Shown here piece by piece: positions 11,069 through 22,800 of a DNA stretch of 64,000 bases. A model generated the notes under the pieces. The model was not told the origin of the DNA. It worked only from the letters and a program-made list of their open reading frames with translations, and did not search any database. A program made the position numbers and the translations under genes. The DNA is taken from NCBI RefSeq assembly GCF_030704535.1, contig NC_081819.1:19874001-19938000 (forward strand), in the 5' to 3' direction. Within the stretch, counting starts at the first letter, position 1; every line of letters starts with the position of its first letter. Source of the stretch: Vitis vinifera (Eukaryota; Streptophyta; Magnoliopsida; Vitales; Vitaceae).

Positions 11069-12469
11069 ATGGCTCCTCGAAAGGAGACGGGTACTTCCAG
11101 AGCTCAGGGCAAGCGCCCTGCTGAGCCCTCTCAGCAGCCCGAGCAGACCAAGGCTCGCCGAAAGGCGAGGTATGACACCGCCCTCTTCGGCTCAGTTGAG
11201 GATTATCAGAGGTACAAGACGCATTTCGCCAAGAGAAAGGTGGTTCCAGGGAGAAACATCAATTTCTTCCAACTTCAGAGTCTCGGGTTTGAGGGACTCT
11301 TCACCAGGATGGGATGGCTGCCAGTTGTGACCGTCTATGAGCCTATCTTTCCGACTTTAGTGCATGCATTCTACTCCAGGATGACCTATGGACTTGGAGG
11401 GCCGATTAGGACTACTGTCCGAGGAGTTGAGATTGAGCTGAGTCCGGAGAGCATTTGTCGCATCCTTGACGTTCCTCCCGTTGGTCTTCGAGTATATGAG
11501 GCCAAGGCATGGCCTACTATCCCCTGGTTCGAGCCTAGAGAGGCCATTCAGAGGCTGTGCGGACTTGCAGATGCCCATGGGATGGGCAAACCTTCAGCAC
11601 ATAGCCTGACCGTGCCTAGCAGAGTCCTTCATCATATGATCTGCTCCATCCTATTACCACGGGGTGGACATCGGGACGAGGTCTCCTACTATGAGGCCTT
11701 TCTTGTCGACTCACTTCTCACCGGGAGGCGGATACATGTAGGATATGTGATGATGCGGCATATGATGTCCTGTTGTGAGAGCACCACACGAGTGCTTCCC
11801 TACGGCCGCTTCCTCACTCGTGTCTTCAAGGATGCTGGGATAGACTTGAGTAGAGAGACAGAGTTTGAGGCACCTAGCATCTATGACACTTATGACGAGC
11901 ATTCTCTGGGGCGCATGAAGCTTGAGAAGGCCCCCGACGGCTCCTGGGTTAGGAAAGCCGAGCGACAGGCCCGGGGACATGATCAGCTACACCCCGGAGT
12001 AGAGGAGGAGGACGAGATTCGAGAGATGGAGGATGGGTTGGACCCTCAGAGGGACCTTGAGCAGAGAGGGCCAGAGCTTGACATTCCGGCTCCACATCAG
12101 TCGGGGGGCATTCATGATGAGGCTACCTTCTCAGAGCCTATGATGACTGAGCCATCATTTACCGAGCTACCATCTCAGGCTCCTCATGCTCCTGAGCATC
12201 CACCTTGGATGGATTTGTCGGCACAGATTAGCTCTCTCGGGACTCGTATGGAGGAGTTAGCTGTTGTTCATGATACTCGCTTTTATTCCGTGGAGGATCG
12301 CATCGATCAGTATCAGGCCGGCTTCACCTCTCAGTTTGAGCAGCTGGCACAGAGGATTGAGCGTCTTGAGAGCCGCCAGGAGCGTCTTGAGAGCCGCCAG
12401 GAGAGTCAGCACGAGGAGATGATGGCTTACCTCCGTTCTGTGTTTCCACCACCACCCCCTCAGCCTTGA
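11069..12469 (+). CDS. Third ORF of the Copia element (env-position, putative plant transposon protein)
   Basis: A 466-aa protein in the position called env-like in Sireviruses. The basic N terminus (residues 1-35, APRKETG...KARRKAR) could be a nuclear or nucleic-acid-binding tail. Residues ~36-275 form a globular region with motifs FFQLQSLGFEGLF, RTTVRGVEIELS and SICRILDVP. This is the kind of domain annotated as putative plant transposon protein in many Sireviruses and in stand-alone plant copies. Residues ~295-360 are acidic. Residues ~385-455 are heptad-rich with two RLESRQE repeats, predicted coiled coil, and the C terminus is proline-rich. I see no signal peptide, transmembrane segment or furin-like site, so an envelope function is not supported. 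It is visibly richer in G and C than gag and pol. The role is unknown. Confidence 0.8.
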   Translation: MAPRKETGTSRAQGKRPAEPSQQPEQTKARRKARYDTALFGSVEDYQRYKTHFAKRKVVPGRNINFFQLQSLGFEGLFTRMGWLPVVTVYEPIFPTLVHAFYSRMTYGLGGPIRTTVRGVEIELSPESICRILDVPPVGLRVYEAKAWPTIPWFEPREAIQRLCGLADAHGMGKPSAHSLTVPSRVLHHMICSILLPRGGHRDEVSYYEAFLVDSLLTGRRIHVGYVMMRHMMSCCESTTRVLPYGRFLTRVFKDAGIDLSRETEFEAPSIYDTYDEHSLGRMKLEKAPDGSWVRKAERQARGHDQLHPGVEEEDEIREMEDGLDPQRDLEQRGPELDIPAPHQSGGIHDEATFSEPMMTEPSFTELPSQAPHAPEHPPWMDLSAQISSLGTRMEELAVVHDTRFYSVEDRIDQYQAGFTSQFEQLAQRIERLESRQERLESRQESQHEEMMAYLRSVFPPPPPQP

Positions 12470-12510
12470 TTTTGTTTGGGATCCCCCTTCGTTTCTTTTT
12501 TATGTTGCCA

Positions 12511-12746
12511 AAGGGGGAGATATGTTAGGATAGGGATCTTAGGAGACTTTTTCATTTCCATGCATATCATACGCTTTCATGTACTTTTGCTCTTGCTTAT
12601 ATATGATATGACACTGTTATTGATTTACATTGTCTTCTCGCTTTACATTTCCTAAATTTTGTGTTGATTATCCCATGGTTAGTTTGAGGGGGAGATTTCT
12701 CTGTCTCCTAGATAACCAAGGTTTGTCATCATCAAAAAGGGGGAGA
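12511..12746 (+). other. Triple polypurine-tract array before the 3' LTR
   Basis: Three related purine runs sharing GGGGGAGA occur at 12511-12520, 12686-12695 and 12734-12746. The last abuts the 3' LTR and is the expected plus-strand primer. Duplicated polypurine motifs in this interval are a reported Sirevirus feature. Confidence 0.85.
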
Positions 12747-12747
12747 T

Positions 12748-13952
12748 TGTTAGCCCAAGGGTTCTCCTAATCAGGTTTTGATGATAACAAACCGTGGTTA
12801 AGTGACTAATTGCTTTAAATTGTTAAGAATCTCAGGTATAATCTCAAGGATCAAACGAATACGGGATAAAGACCATTTGGAAGACTTGTGATCATAGGAA
12901 ATGAATGTACGATGATAGCATGAGTGCACTTAGGATGTTCATACATTTTCATGCATCTTAGAAAACTCGGTTTATTCTTTAAAACTTGATTTTCTTTAAA
13001 ACCCGAGTTTTATCAAATATACCTTAGGCAAATTGACTCAAAATTGACATATTAACTCTCCTAAAGACCTTGCCTAAGTATTGGAAAAGAAAGAAATAAA
13101 AAAGGATAGGTTTTCAGGGCCAAAAGGCTCATCCGGTCGAGGCTATGGCCAACCGGCTCAACCGGTTGGGGAATCGATCGACCGGTTTCCCTTGTCCGGT
13201 CGAGGTCCGGTCGAGGGAGACACAAAAACTTTCTCTCTCTCCCAGTAGCTTCCTCTTCCCGGTCGAGCCTCACCCTTTGTCCGGTCGAAGTCCGGTCGAG
13301 GCAACGGTAACCTGCTATGCATTAAATGCTCCAACGGCTAGTGATCCGGTCGACCCTTTGCTCGTCCGGTCGAGGCTACTTTCTGCTGTTTTTGTCTCCC
13401 GAGCTTAGAAACCTATAAATTGAGAGCTCCTATTCATTTATGACGAAGAGAACAATTGCATTCAAAGCCTACCTACCTGTTCTTGATCAAAAAGCTCTCA
13501 TCTTCTTTCTTAGTGCATTAAACCATCAATTGCATATTCTTAGTGCACTCTTGCAATTCATCCTAGCTTTCTCTTGTACTTGAGCCTTCCTTAAGCTAGG
13601 TTGAGAGTTTCATCCTTGTGTAAACTGAGTGTGAAAGCCTTCAAGTGGTTCAAATCTTGAAGAGATTGTGTAAGAGCCCATTGGAGCCGGAATCCAAGTG
13701 TAAGACGATTGAAAGCTTGATTGTAGCTTCAAGTTAGTGGAACCCTCACTCGGTTAGGAGATTGAGGAGAGTGGACGTAGGCAAGGGTGTGCCGAACCAC
13801 TATAAATCTGAGTTTGAATTCTCTACCTTTATCTCTTTCCTTTATTTATTTATTTTGTGCATATATTGTTGTGTGGAAAAAGATTTTGAAAAACCCAATT
13901 CACCCCCCCTTTTGGGTATTTTCCTTAATTATTCATAGCCTTTGTTATATCA
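12748..13952 (+). repeat. 3' LTR of the Copia element
   Basis: 1205 bp. I found no difference from the 5' LTR except a C-tract of 7 instead of 17. Such a tract is slippage-prone, so it says little about age. The CCGGTCGA array is present at 13133-13373. Confidence 0.93.
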
Positions 13953-15819
13953 ATAACTAATAGTTAAACAAAATCCAACATAAAATCCTAAGTCAAATCC
14001 TAATGATGACCATTCCTCAGCCTAGCCATCACTCCTTACCCGAACTAAGAGTACCTGAAAAATTTTCAACAATTGGGAATGAGCTCACAACCCAATAAGG
14101 AATATTAATGTAGTTCATGGATCAAATATTTTCATTTCAAATAGGAGATATCATTTTTTTTTTCTCATCAAATATCAGAGTTTCAAAAATACCAATATAT
14201 TCAAAATTCAACCAACCAATTTCATATCAAATTCAAACACTTTCACATAAGACTCAATCAAATCCATTCAATTTTTCATTACTCTGGTTATCAAATATCA
14301 AATGCCCAGTTACGTAAGACTTTTCAAATGGGTGGCTAGCCTCAAATTGTTCCTGGTGGACGGAACCAAACACTAGTAGTACTAGTAACCTCTAACCAAA
14401 CCCCTAGAGGCTGGGGTCCAAATCAATTACATTCCCACCATGAAATGTAAAGGTCAACTATTATATCCCGTTGACATGGCCGAATAGTCAACTATTATAT
14501 CCCGTTGATAAGGGCCAAATAAACCAGAGTGATGTTTTTGTTCAAGTATTCAAATTTACACAACATAATATCTCCATATTTTGTGTCATAAATAAAATAA
14601 AATATTCCAACATAACATTTAATGCAAAACAATTTGATCCATGCATGGTAACAAAATATCATTTTCTTTTCCACAATTCAAAATAACGTATAAAATAATT
14701 TAATTTTATAAATATTACATTAACTTCCCTTACTTCAAAGGAAGTCCTTGAAAGCTTGAGAGAAGAATAATTCTGAAAAAAATAATCTACTCTTCACCTA
14801 ATATAACATAAGAGAAACAATTATTACTATTTATTTATAATTTGACTAATCTATTCCTTATTTAAATAAAACTAATAAATTCCCAATTTATTTCTAATAA
14901 CACATTACTAATTTAATTAAACTACAATTTTATTTCATTATAAAATTCTATATATATATATATATATATATTTTGCTAAATCTATTATTACTATTATCTT
15001 AATTATAAATCTAAAACTAAATATTATTATTTTAATTAATCAATTTCAAAGCCACTCAACCTATATCTCGGGTACACCAAACCAAAAAGCAAGTTTTTTT
15101 TTTTTTTCATTGCCATCATGATCCATTTTATATATATATAATATATATAAGGGGCTTCCGGGCACACGCCCCTTTTGTTTTTTTTTCTTTATATATATGT
15201 ATGTATAAATAAGGGGCTTCCTGGCACACACTTTTTTTTTTTTGCTTCCAGTAGCACAGTACACGCGTTCCTTCCTTCATTCCTTCCAGTGTTATGCCCA
15301 CGCATTCTTTTTTCTTTTTTTTCTTTTTTTTTTATAATAAAATTAACCCTAACCTAAAATCGAAACATTCCAAGGAAATTTTTTTTTTTCACTTAATAAA
15401 ACTTAAGATCTCCCAAATTCAAATACTAAAATCAAAATATTAAATTTTCACTATTTGATATTAAAACGAATTAAAAAAAAATAATCTAACCCTAATCTAG
15501 ATTTGGGGTTTTCCAAAAAAATATATCTAATATGCTTGAAATTAACTAATGAATTTAAAATAATAATCTAGGGGTTAGAAACTTACCTATAGAGGTTTGT
15601 TCTTCAAACCTTAAAATCTTACCTCAACTTCACGTTTTCTAGAAACTCTCTGCGAACAGGAATACGATTCAAAAAAGAACAGGAAGTAGAGAATTTTCTA
15701 TTTATACCTAGGGTATTAATCGTAAAATTACTCTTTTACCCTCTTTTTTTTTTATTAAATTAATTAATAACAATTTCCTAAATTACCCTTAAAAGAAAAT
15801 GCTTGGACGTTACAGCTTA

Positions 15820-16126
15820 TACATTAGATAGAACTCAACCTTAAAAATCAGTTATCAAGTATTTAAGGAATGACCAAGTATTTAAAAATCTAATTGTCAA
15901 GTTTTAACTCAGTGGTGTGAGACTTGATCCGATCGTTACATAAAGTAGGATTGTGTCTTTTATCTTTATCTTTTTTAATTATGAGTGAAGGTTAAAGCAA
16001 TATTTCAAAAGATTAGCCTTAATGTCAAAAAAGTTTGATTAAATTTGAAATAAATTGAGCTTTAAGCATCATTACCAAACTTCTATATTAAACTATTTTT
16101 AAATTATAAGGGCAAGCTAAGAGTAC
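15820..16126. other. Spacer between the solo LTR and a MITE
   Basis: AT-rich sequence without a visible gene. It begins with a motif that resembles the sequence at about 4131, upstream of the solo LTR. Confidence 0.45.
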
Positions 16127-16242
16127 GTTCGATAGTGGTGTTTTTAATATTTTTAATACTTAAAAGACAAAAAATTTCAAGTGTTAAAAATATTAGAAAC
16201 GCTTTCAAAAATCACTGTAAAAAACACTCTAAACCAACCTAA
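16127..16242. mobile_element. Palindromic MITE (family B)
   Basis: A ~115-bp inverted repeat centred on 'aaaagacaaaaaatttcaag', with arms built from 'gtgtttttaatatttttaat'. Related palindromes occur at 49966-50085 and 50106-50224, and a degenerate one near 32905-33165. They have no coding capacity and are non-autonomous DNA transposons by structure. Confidence 0.6.
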
Positions 16243-16561
16243 GTTTCAGGAGCCCACCATGCTAAACCCAAATACACCCAATGTCTCCAACCCGAGTTGG
16301 CCTCCAAATCATGGGCTTGATGGGCTGAGCTTGGCCCAATTTTTTTAAATTTTTATAAAATAAAAAAAACTTGGATTTAAGTATAAAGTTAACACACACT
16401 CAACTATTAATACATATTACTTGACCTTTAAATGAAATTTAAATTGTTAAAATTGAAAAAAACTAAGAAAGATGTAATCTTGAAGCCAAAAAATAAATAT
16501 AAATTTACATTATGTTTTACTTTTGAGATCATTTGAATAAAAAAGAATTAAAACTACAGGT

Positions 16562-16637
16562 TGGGCCCACTGGGCTGGGCTGGGCTGCGCAGCTGTCAAT
16601 TGTGGCCAAGCCCAGCCTACTGGGCCGTACCAGCCCA
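16562..16637 (+). promoter_or_regulatory. Cluster of site II (TGGGCY) elements in the RRS1 promoter
   Basis: Seven TGGGCC/TGGGCT motifs on either strand occur within 76 bp: 16562, 16571, 16576, 16581, 16609 (reverse), 16621 and 16632 (reverse). They end about 195 bp upstream of the RRS1 start codon. A telo-box-like 'aaaacccctaaa' follows at 16731. Site II plus telo-box is the known plant signature of growth-coupled ribosome-biogenesis genes bound by TCP factors, which fits the gene downstream. Confidence 0.6.
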
Positions 16638-16831
16638 TTATGCTCCGTCATTTCGACGGGCCGAGTCAGAGGCCATTCAACCCACTTTGCAAAACAAGTA
16701 TGAAGTAACAACCCACCCCTGACCCGAGCCAAAACCCCTAAAAAACCAGTTGCCTCTTCTTCTACCTCTTCTTCTCGGCGGTCGATCAAAGCATAATCCT
16801 AAAGCCGAGAGGAGGTGCTGGAGCGACGGAG

Positions 16832-19800
16832 ATGGGTACACAAGAGCATCAGATCGACCTAGGTCACCTTCTGGCCTTCGACCCACTTCACCACTTCCCT
16901 TCTCCCCCCTCTTCCAGGTAGGGTTTTCTGTAGGATGCGTGCGGTTTCATTTTAATGTTTTATCTTGTTATTTTCCATTGCCCAATTCCATTTTTTAGTC
17001 TAATGTTTAGTGTCTGATGCACAAATCATGTCTTCCAATTTCACTGCGTTTAGAACCATCTGACAGGTCATTACATTTTCTTTGCTGCTTATCTCTGAAG
17101 TTCATTGCAGAAAATGTAATGTAGTATAAAATCGTCGGAGTTGAATGTACTCAAAACGATTTGTCCGAGAAGGACAAATGAAACCTTAAACTTTATTGGG
17201 AAAAAAATAAAAAATCAAATTTAGTTTGAACCCTAATTCATGATGTACATATTTGACATATTCTCCAAGGAAGTGTTAGTAGTTTGCAGTCTTGTGGATT
17301 AGACTTCTGTCTCAATCACTAAAGATAATAGAAGTGAGAAGCATGATTATAATTTTTAATGAAACTATGTTTTTAAAATTTTCAATATGAAAAAGATTTG
17401 AGTAGATATCCTATCAAAAAAAAAAAAAAAAAGATTAGAGTGGATATTGTTTTAGTTTTGGATTACTACAGCTTTAGAATGACTTTTAGTGAGCGTTTGG
17501 TAAAACTTGATTCCTAATGTTTAATGACTTAAAGTGACTTTAAGTTAAATTATGTTTAAATTATTAAATCATATTAAGTCATTAAGTTGATTTAATAGTC
17601 ATTTTTAATGTTAAGTTACAATATTAAATTATTTTACCAAACATGCTTAATAATTTGAATTAAAATATTAAGTTATATTAAGTCTTTTATTTGGTTTACC
17701 CCTCTTAGTCTTAACTTTTAGATAAAAACAAAATTTATGGACAATTTTTTTTATTTTAGGAATTAGGACATGTATAAGGTTCAAAATGTTCATATAAAAA
17801 GGACTTTAATATATATATATATATAATTTTGGGCACCTCTTCATATCAAGATCATTGTATCTTAAGATAAAATCATTGCACCATAACTTTTATCAAAGGA
17901 ATATTCAGTCATAATATCTTTTAATAGGACCTCTTGGATACAATCAGATATGGGATAGATAAGCTTAAGCTCTTATGATCTTACCTATGAAGAAAAAAAA
18001 AGGAAGATAAGCTTTTATGATCTAAAAGACCTTTTAAGCCTAATAGAAGATGTGAGGTCAAATTGAACTAACTTAGTCATGCTATCAAATTTGCATTTCA
18101 TCTGTGAAAAACATGGATGCAGCATGTTTGGAATGCTGAATATGGAACAAAAATGGGAAATTTATTCAATTTTTTATTATTTACCATGTTCAGATTATTT
18201 ATCAATAATGAGAATGAAAGTCACTCATGTTAGGATTTTGATTCATTCTTCCAAAGTTATTGTGATTCACCTTTATTTTTATTCCTATTCTCACATATGA
18301 AATACACCCTAAAATGGAAAAAGATCAAGGACACTGAAAAACAGCAAAAGAAAGTTGAATCTTGAACTTGACGAGTACTGGTTTTAGTTTAAAGCATAGT
18401 GCATGATATACATATTTAAACTTTTCAACAATGATTTGCATGCAAATTTAGTGCAAGCAGTTTGCACTCTCATGAGCTAGACCCCTATCCTAATCTCAAA
18501 CATGGTTTTCTGAAATTAAATGATGGGACCTGGTTCACCAAAATTGAAAACTCAGCTCATACACAGCAATGGGAAGGACATTTTGGTAGTTGAAGATTTG
18601 TTGATACATCAATTCTCTTCTCACCTGTATAATTTGAACACAATTAAAACTCATCATTTTTCATTGATGAGGCCCTTTCAATTGAACAAAGCACCATGGT
18701 AATTGTTTCTTCAAATTATTTATTAGAATTTAGGGACCAATTCAATCAATGGGCAAGTGGGTGCATGCATGGACACCCAAGTCTTGACCATTTTCCAAAA
18801 TGGGTCCACGCAAGGGTGCTCCCATGTTCCTTTTGGCCACTTGCAAAAAGCCCATGTGGTCAGCTGGTGTTAAGTAAGGTGTCCTTGTTTTTGGGAGTTC
18901 ACCTATATTTATTACCCTTTCTTTTATTTATTTTTCTTTTGACTTTTTTTTTTGTCATGAAGAGCTTGTACCCTCACCTGACTCTAGGCCTTTTATGGTG
19001 GATTTAATTAAGATGGGAAAAAATAGGGAAAAAAAAACCAAAATATGATAAAAATTTATTACATTTTTTTTATTATTTATCCTTATTTAAAAGTTAGATA
19101 ATTTAAGAAAATAGTATTGAAGGAATTTATTGAAATCAAACTTTATTTTCCCTTATAGCTTCTTATACGAGTCATAAAGAAACTTATATGAGGAGTATTG
19201 GCTTTCATATTGTGCTCTGTTTTAAGCTAGAAACTTTTTAATAAAATTAGTTGATCGGGTATAAAAAAATTTATTAAACTTGGACAGAAGCTTTTTAATT
19301 TCTCAAAAGTCAATTCAAAGATGTCTTACTCAATTAACATTTCCTCCTCTCTACAACTTCTCAACTTCAAAAAACAAAGGTCAGAATGTGAAGTTTTTTC
19401 CATTTTGATCACATTTCCCATTTAATTTTTCTTATGATAATTAAAAAAAATCATGCTTTTCCATTCATTTAAATAATCTAATGATACCAATAATTTTTTC
19501 TTATTTTTGGTATAGAGTGCTCCAAATTTGACCTAATCAAGTGGCTAAGATTTTGTGGATTGGTTAGTCCCTTTGAAAGCAGTAATCAATCACAATAAGC
19601 TCTTTAGGAAATGGTATAACCATCCTTTTAGGAAGTATTAGTAGTATCCATCACATCCAATTAACATATTTTCATGAGACAGATAAAAATTATACAAGCA
19701 ATGAGGTTGGCCAAGCTCTTCTTCCCATCTGCTGCTCACCACTTTGCACCCCACCACCTCTACCAGGAGTTTGATGTGGTTGGAAATTTTTATTTTTGGT

Positions 19801-22800
19801 TGGGAGTTTTTGATTATTTTTTTTTTGTTTCTTCCCTTCTTTTCTTGCATTTTCTGGCAATTGGTTGGGTTCCTGGAGTGATTTAGGTTTTCTGTAGGAT
19901 GTGTGTGGTTTCATGGAGTTGAAGGCCTAACTTCAAATCCATGGTTGTTGAAACCAAATTTGAATGATAGTAATCCTCAAGTCCACAAATAAGCAATAAT
20001 TTTGGATTGACGGGATTGGAGTTCCAGTTCCAATGCCCACTGCAGACTAAGGGAGGCAAAGCTGTGGTTGTGGGGTTAATGTTGCTAAGAATGGAAATAA
20101 GGCTATGAGGTGAATAGCATTTGGAGTGTATGCTGGTTAGTTGCATTAGGGCTTCTTATAATAGAACTGTCCTTTGGGGTCTTGGAGTGCATTAGAAAAT
20201 ACTGTCTTTATTATATAAGGCAAGAATAGAAACTAATTGTAATGCATTAGGCAATGAATGAAGAGATATATTTGGCAAACTATTTTCAAGTTTCTCCACC
20301 AAGTCTACTAGCTGCTTCTATCCAAATAACTTGTAATTACATGACTAATTAAAAATATTTTGCATGATTGCCAATAAAAAAAAAAAGTATTGTGCATAAC
20401 ACCCTGGTAGCTTGATTCTAATCTGAGTGTATAGCACCAAATTGATGATTTTTTTTTTGATAAGTAAGAAATTGTATTAAAAGAGCGCAAGAGTATACAA
20501 GTCGTATATGAGTAAAACAATCACAAAGTAGAAAGGAGGGTACAAAAAATACTCCCTCCCTCACCCAATGCCCAACCACTCTATGAAATCAATCAAATTC
20601 ATCACTATAGTAGCTCTCCATTAGTCACCAAATTGATGATTGTAGTCCATTAGTCACTATAGTAGCTCTCCATTTTTGTCTCAAGTTTTATGAATGCATT
20701 TTTGGTCAAAAGATCTTTGTGATTGTTGTTGTTACATTGATTGGGGTGAGCTTATTGTGTCCATGTACCTAGACCTATTTGTTCTTTTGCGGGTGCTTTT
20801 GGTTATTAAAGAATCCTTGTGAATGCAGCTGGTAATGTATTTGGTTTTAGTGGAGATTACTGAATATAATTTTTCAATATCGTTAGGGAAGAGCTAGTGA
20901 AGGAGTGTTTACAAAAGGGCACTGAGCTAGTCCAATCAATCGCAGACACCCTTTTCAACTTACCTTCAACCGAAGACATAGATGGCCCCTTAGTCAAGTT
21001 GCCTCCGCCGACGACAAGATTGCCTAGAGAAAAGCATGTAAGCCTCTGCTTGTTTTTGTTTGTTATCCCACATCTGTTGTTTCTTTTGTTTATATTGCTT
21101 CAGAAATATGTTGCTAATACAATGCACATTTGTCCTTGATTCCTGGAATATGTGTTGTTCTTCAGAATTGTAAAGAATGATAGCTTATAATACCTATCAA
21201 AAAAAAGAAGGATAGCTTATAACTGCCTTTTTGGATCTTTATTCCTTGTATTTAATTTTTAGAAGTTAATTGTGTGGGGACTGCTTTTTCTGCTTCCTAA
21301 TTTGGTCAACAACTATTTATGGTCAGTTCCATTTCAATTTCCAGTTCATTATCAAAATTTTGATTTCTGCTACTATAGCAATCATTTCTGAAATTGAAAT
21401 GGGCTATGTGCATTTTTGGATTGTAACGACTATTTTAATAATTTTTACCCCACTTTTGTTACTTGTAAGCTTGATTACATGCCTATTGAGGCTAGTTCAA
21501 GGATTGCCATGTGTCCCTTTTGATGTCTATAAATAGATTACTTATAGATAAAGAACATACACATGTTGGTAGAGTGTTGTAGAGAATCATTTCTTAACCA
21601 TGAGTGTTTAAGAGCTTTTGATCTGGAGAATATAGCAAAAAGGATGGAGAATTCACTTGAGTAAATGTAGAAATGTGGTCAAATCCTGACTTAATTCCCT
21701 GTTTTGAGTTGTTGATTATGATATTGAAATTATCTATGCTGTTCTTCTATTTCTTTTTCTTTTTTTTTTCAGTTTTTTTATGGACATCTATGTAGTTCTT
21801 CTTTGTTTAAATACAATCAATGCTTAACTTGGTTCCCATGATGCTTGTGCATAACTTGATTGTTGGACAACTTATTTTGATTGATTGTGATTGAAATTGA
21901 GATGAATCTACAAGATGAATTTGAGATTGAAAAGGTAATACGAGAAACAAAGCAATGAAGTTGACCGAATATGATTTTGGAAATCGGATCTATATTTGAG
22001 GGTTAGGAGCTAATGGTTGTATGTCATGGGTGAGCATAAGAGTGTCATGCTAGACAATCTTGTTATCATACATCTCACTTTATCAAATTGTTGGATGTTC
22101 TTGTGTGTATCTTCTTTATGAGTGGCTCCCCCTTCAGCACTTTTAGTGAATTCTTGCTAACCAATGTATTTACTTCTTACCTTTCATTTATATAACTTAA
22201 CGAAGCCGTTTCTAGTTCTTTATTTTCTTTTATATTCTTTATTTCTTATGTGAAACTCTTGCTCTTTCAGCTGCCTAAGCCTAAACCACCTACAAAATGG
22301 GAGTTGTTTGCCAAAGCTAAAGGTCAGTTCCTCTTAGTTAATTTTTGACTCCTCTATGGGCAGTTAAATATTTCATTATGAAGCAGTATTTTTCATGAAC
22401 TCTAAATTTATTTATATATATCTGGACATTCTGGATTGATATCATCATATCATGAGCCTAATCAGCAATATAATCGTGCCTTCAGTCCTAGTTTTCACGG
22501 GCATAAGGTTAATGTGCTTGGTTGTATTGCTTTGAAATCTGTTGCAGGTATAAAGAACCGCAAAAAAGATAAAATCGTTTACGATGAGCAAACTGGTACT
22601 TGGAAGCGTCGCCATGGATATGATCGTGTAAATGATGATGAAGATATACCTATTATTGAGGCCAAAATGACTGATGGTACATGATTGATTGAGCCATTAT
22701 TGCCTTTTTTCCATTCTAGTTAAAAATTTTAATTAACGGAATTCTGTCTGGTTGTTCTTGTGGAAAAAACATAAAAATGTTTCCCAATAGAAAAAATAAG

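Larger units (their letters stand above)
4524..13952 (+). mobile_element. Ty1/Copia LTR retrotransposon, Sirevirus (SIRE/Maximus)-like, nested
   Basis: A structurally complete element of 9429 bp with TG...CA termini and a 5-bp target duplication ATAAC at 4519-4523 and 13953-13957. In order it carries a 5' LTR (1215 bp), a Met-tRNA-type primer site, gag, pol (protease, integrase, reverse transcriptase, RNase H, the Copia order), a third ORF, three polypurine motifs and a 3' LTR (1205 bp). A third ORF, repeated polypurine motifs and LTRs above 1 kb are known Sirevirus features. The two LTRs look identical except for 17 versus 7 Cs in one tract, which indicates a very recent insertion. Pol has an in-frame RNase H deletion, so autonomous activity is doubtful. 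Confidence 0.93.
4312..15814 (+). mobile_element. Solo LTR (~2.07 kb) split by a nested Copia element
   Basis: The element begins TGTCACGCCCC at 4312 and ends ACGTTACA at 15814. It is flanked by a 5-bp duplication GCTTA at 4307-4311 and 15815-15819, the size expected of an LTR-retrotransposon integration. Removing the nested Copia element and one copy of its own target duplication leaves about 2069 bp with no coding capacity, primer site or second LTR, so it is read as a solo LTR left by LTR-LTR recombination. Large size and TG/CA ends suggest gypsy, which is inference. The left arm is 4312-4523 and the right arm 13958-15814. (TA)n lies at 14949-14972. Confidence 0.75.

Noticed and set aside
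10606..11124. 172-aa open frame between pol and the third ORF
   Set aside because: It overlaps the start of the third ORF in another frame, lacks motifs, and lies where Sireviruses have non-coding spacer.
11069..12469. Third ORF as a viral envelope protein
   Set aside because: No signal peptide, transmembrane helix or cleavage site is visible. Position alone is not enough.
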